Origin: Gammaproteobacteria bacterium
Lineage (GTDB): Bacteria; Pseudomonadota; Gammaproteobacteria; Arenicellales; Poriferihabitantaceae
Reading direction: 5' to 3'
DNA: 6,595 nt
Assembly: GCA_024679435.1 (NCBI GenBank)
Contig: JAIBDK010000135.1
Span: 1-6,595, forward strand
Under the pieces are notes generated by a model. That model was given only the letters and a program-made list of their open reading frames with translations. It was not told the DNA's origin and searched no databases. Shown piece after piece: positions 5,147 through 6,595 of the stretch. Numbering within the stretch: position 1 is the first letter of the stretch; each line of letters starts with the position of its first letter. The position numbers were made by a program, and so were the translations under genes.

Positions 5147-6388
5147 ATGGATATGGTTACTCTAGTTTCAATTCTGCTAACGTTGTCGGCGGCGTTCGCA
5201 TACCTCAATTTCAGGTTTGTTGGGCTGCCGACAACTATCGGGGTAATGTTTATATCACTGATCTTCTCAATGGCGGCTCTGGTGCTTGGAAAACTAGGCC
5301 TGGTAAACGCATACACTTTTGCAGAGAACCTGCTGTCCCGAATCGATTTCAACGAAACCCTGATGGATGGAATGCTCAGCTTTTTGCTGTTCGCCGGCGC
5401 TCTCCATGTCAGCACCAAAGATCTGGTCAAGATAAAATGGACCATCGCATCATTGGCTACTTTTGGGGTGATTATTTCAACATTTGTCGTGGGATCCCTG
5501 ACATATTTCCTGCTCGGTTTTCTAGGAATGGAAATCTCCTATATTTATTGCCTTCTGTTTGGTGCACTGATTTCCCCCACTGACCCCATCGCGGTAATGT
5601 CGACACTTAAAAGTGCAGGGATATCAAAAAGTCTGGAAACAAAAATTGCCGGCGAATCACTTTTTAATGATGGTGTGGGTGTTGTGGTATTTGTCGTTTT
5701 ACTCGGTATAGCAAATCAACCCGAACAAATGTCGGCTTCTCACGTATTGGAAATATTTGTGCTCGAAGCGATTGGCGGCATTATTTACGGTCTTCTACTT
5801 GGCGGCATTGGCATCTATCTTTTGAAGAGCGTCGACAATTATCAACTCGAAATACTAATCACGCTGGCCCTGGTGATGGGCGGATACACGCTGGCACTAG
5901 ATTTGCATACATCGGGCCCCATTGCGGTGGTGGTGGCCGGGCTGATGATTGGCAACCACGGTCGCGACCATGCAATGTCAGAAACCACACGGTTGCGATT
6001 GGACAATTTCTGGGAGCTTCTGGACGAGATATTAAACGTGGTTTTGTTCGTGCTCATCGGTATGGAAGTATTGATCCTGCAGTTTGAAGGTAAGTATCTA
6101 ATTGCAGGATTACTGGCAATACCGCTGGTCCTGTTTAGTCGGTTAATTAGTGTAGGAACGCCTATCAGCATCCTAAGACGAGTCACAACATGGCCTTACA
6201 GCGATCATGTCGTAAAAATTCTGGTTTGGGGAGGATTACGGGGCGGTATCTCTGTGGCTCTGGCGTTGACATTACCTGCGGGTCCGGAACGAAATATTTT
6301 TCTGGTCATGACCTACATAATCGTCACTTTTTCGATTGTCGTTCAAGGCCTGACTATTGGAAAAGTTGCAAAAAAACTGGGCGCGTGA
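5147..6388 (+). CDS. CPA1/NhaP-type Na+(K+)/H+ antiporter
   Basis: The 413-residue integral membrane protein has about 12 hydrophobic segments. Key residues of the CPA1 family are visible: T145-D146-P147 in LISPTDPIAVM (the unwound helix), E170 and N174-D175 in GESLFNDG (the ion-binding ND pair, with E170 five residues before D175 as in PaNhaP), and R365 in WGGLRGGISVALAL. Family members exchange protons for Na+ or K+ across the inner membrane and serve pH and salt homeostasis. The protein ends soon after the last helix, so it lacks the long cytosolic regulatory tail of some relatives. ATG 5147 is used; ATG 5153 is an in-frame alternative, and neither has a clear Shine-Dalgarno, so translation may be coupled to the peptidase gene 30 bases upstream. 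Cation specificity cannot be read from sequence. Confidence 0.94.
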   Translation: MDMVTLVSILLTLSAAFAYLNFRFVGLPTTIGVMFISLIFSMAALVLGKLGLVNAYTFAENLLSRIDFNETLMDGMLSFLLFAGALHVSTKDLVKIKWTIASLATFGVIISTFVVGSLTYFLLGFLGMEISYIYCLLFGALISPTDPIAVMSTLKSAGISKSLETKIAGESLFNDGVGVVVFVVLLGIANQPEQMSASHVLEIFVLEAIGGIIYGLLLGGIGIYLLKSVDNYQLEILITLALVMGGYTLALDLHTSGPIAVVVAGLMIGNHGRDHAMSETTRLRLDNFWELLDEILNVVLFVLIGMEVLILQFEGKYLIAGLLAIPLVLFSRLISVGTPISILRRVTTWPYSDHVVKILVWGGLRGGISVALALTLPAGPERNIFLVMTYIIVTFSIVVQGLTIGKVAKKLGA

Positions 6389-6409
6389 CTTAAGCCAGAG
6401 ATCGAACAA

Positions 6410-6595
6410 TCAACCCGACTGAATGTTAAAACGTTTTTTTAGAAACAGCTTTACAGACTTCCGATCGGAATAACTTAGAAACTGACCAATCTGACCCGAT
6501 TGTTCAAACTCGGGAAGAACGGCGCGTATATTCTCATCGATCAGATCCATATTTGCAAAAGGACAGGATTCACAAATCACTTTTTCCTGAAAGAT
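6410..6595 (-). CDS. C-terminal end of an unrecognised protein with a CxxC motif
   Basis: A minus-strand frame is open from the right edge for 61 codons and stops at 6410, 21 bases from the antiporter stop and convergent with it. The visible part contains VICESCPFANMDLIDENI with a C-x-x-C pair, then an acidic helix-like stretch and a basic end (KLFLKKRF). I do not recognise the family. The CxxC could bind zinc or be redox-active, but a second pair, if any, lies outside the window. An internal ATG (residue 16 as seen) could start a 46-residue protein. It is retained as a gene because of its position, gap and protein-like composition, but it could be a chance frame. Confidence 0.5.
   Translation of the reverse strand: MFQEKVICESCPFANMDLIDENIRAVLPEFEQSGQIGQFLSYSDRKSVKLFLKKRFNIQSG
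6459..6470. repeat. 12-base perfect palindrome TTCCGATCGGAA
   Basis: This self-complementary sequence lies inside the partial minus-strand frame. No function is evident, and it is not followed by a T-tract that would make it a terminator. Confidence 0.35.

Noticed and set aside
5083..5445. Open minus-strand frame of 120 codons opposite the antiporter start
   Set aside because: It lies antisense to confident coding sequence and shows no recognisable domain.
5065..5583. Open plus-strand frame of 172 codons across the peptidase end and antiporter start
   Set aside because: It overlaps two well-supported genes in a different frame, has no ribosome binding site or family motif, and its translation is rich in residues typical of a shifted frame.
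6424..6441. T-rich AAAACGTTTTTTT stretch as a terminator for the antiporter gene
   Set aside because: There is no GC-rich stem before the T-run; only a few A-T pairs could form.

Overview
The window suggests a Gram-negative bacterium, probably a proteobacterium with moderate GC content. I infer this from several predicted Sec-exported proteins, a Tag glycosylase close in motif layout to the E. coli enzyme, and an NhaP-type antiporter. A marine gammaproteobacterium would fit, but nothing here fixes the genus. Genes are closely packed, and I see no RNA gene, CRISPR array, insertion sequence or phage gene.

Left part (1-2827): the 5' portion of a Rieske oxygenase large-subunit gene runs off the left edge on the minus strand. 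It is divergent from a plus-strand set of three genes: a DsrE/DsrF-like protein, a TlpA-like thioredoxin with a CIAC site, and a metallo-beta-lactamase-fold hydrolase with a complete two-metal ligand set. All three have N-terminal signal peptides, so they look like a periplasmic module. Handling of sulfur, persulfide or thiols is the most natural reading, but it is inference.

Middle (2828-3922): tag (3-methyladenine DNA glycosylase I) lies on the minus strand, convergent with the hydrolase. A 386-base divergent interval follows. It holds a good sigma70-like promoter pointing right, then a 17-codon ORF with the best plus-strand ribosome binding site in the window, ending Glu-Trp-Pro-stop. An 8-base segment after that ORF is perfectly complementary to its Shine-Dalgarno region, which hints at a regulated mRNA leader.

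Right part (3923-6595): an M20-family (ArgE/DapE-like) metallopeptidase and a CPA1/NhaP-type cation/proton antiporter are separated by 30 bases and probably form an operon behind that leader. The end of an unrecognised minus-strand gene, with a CxxC motif, converges on the antiporter at the right edge.
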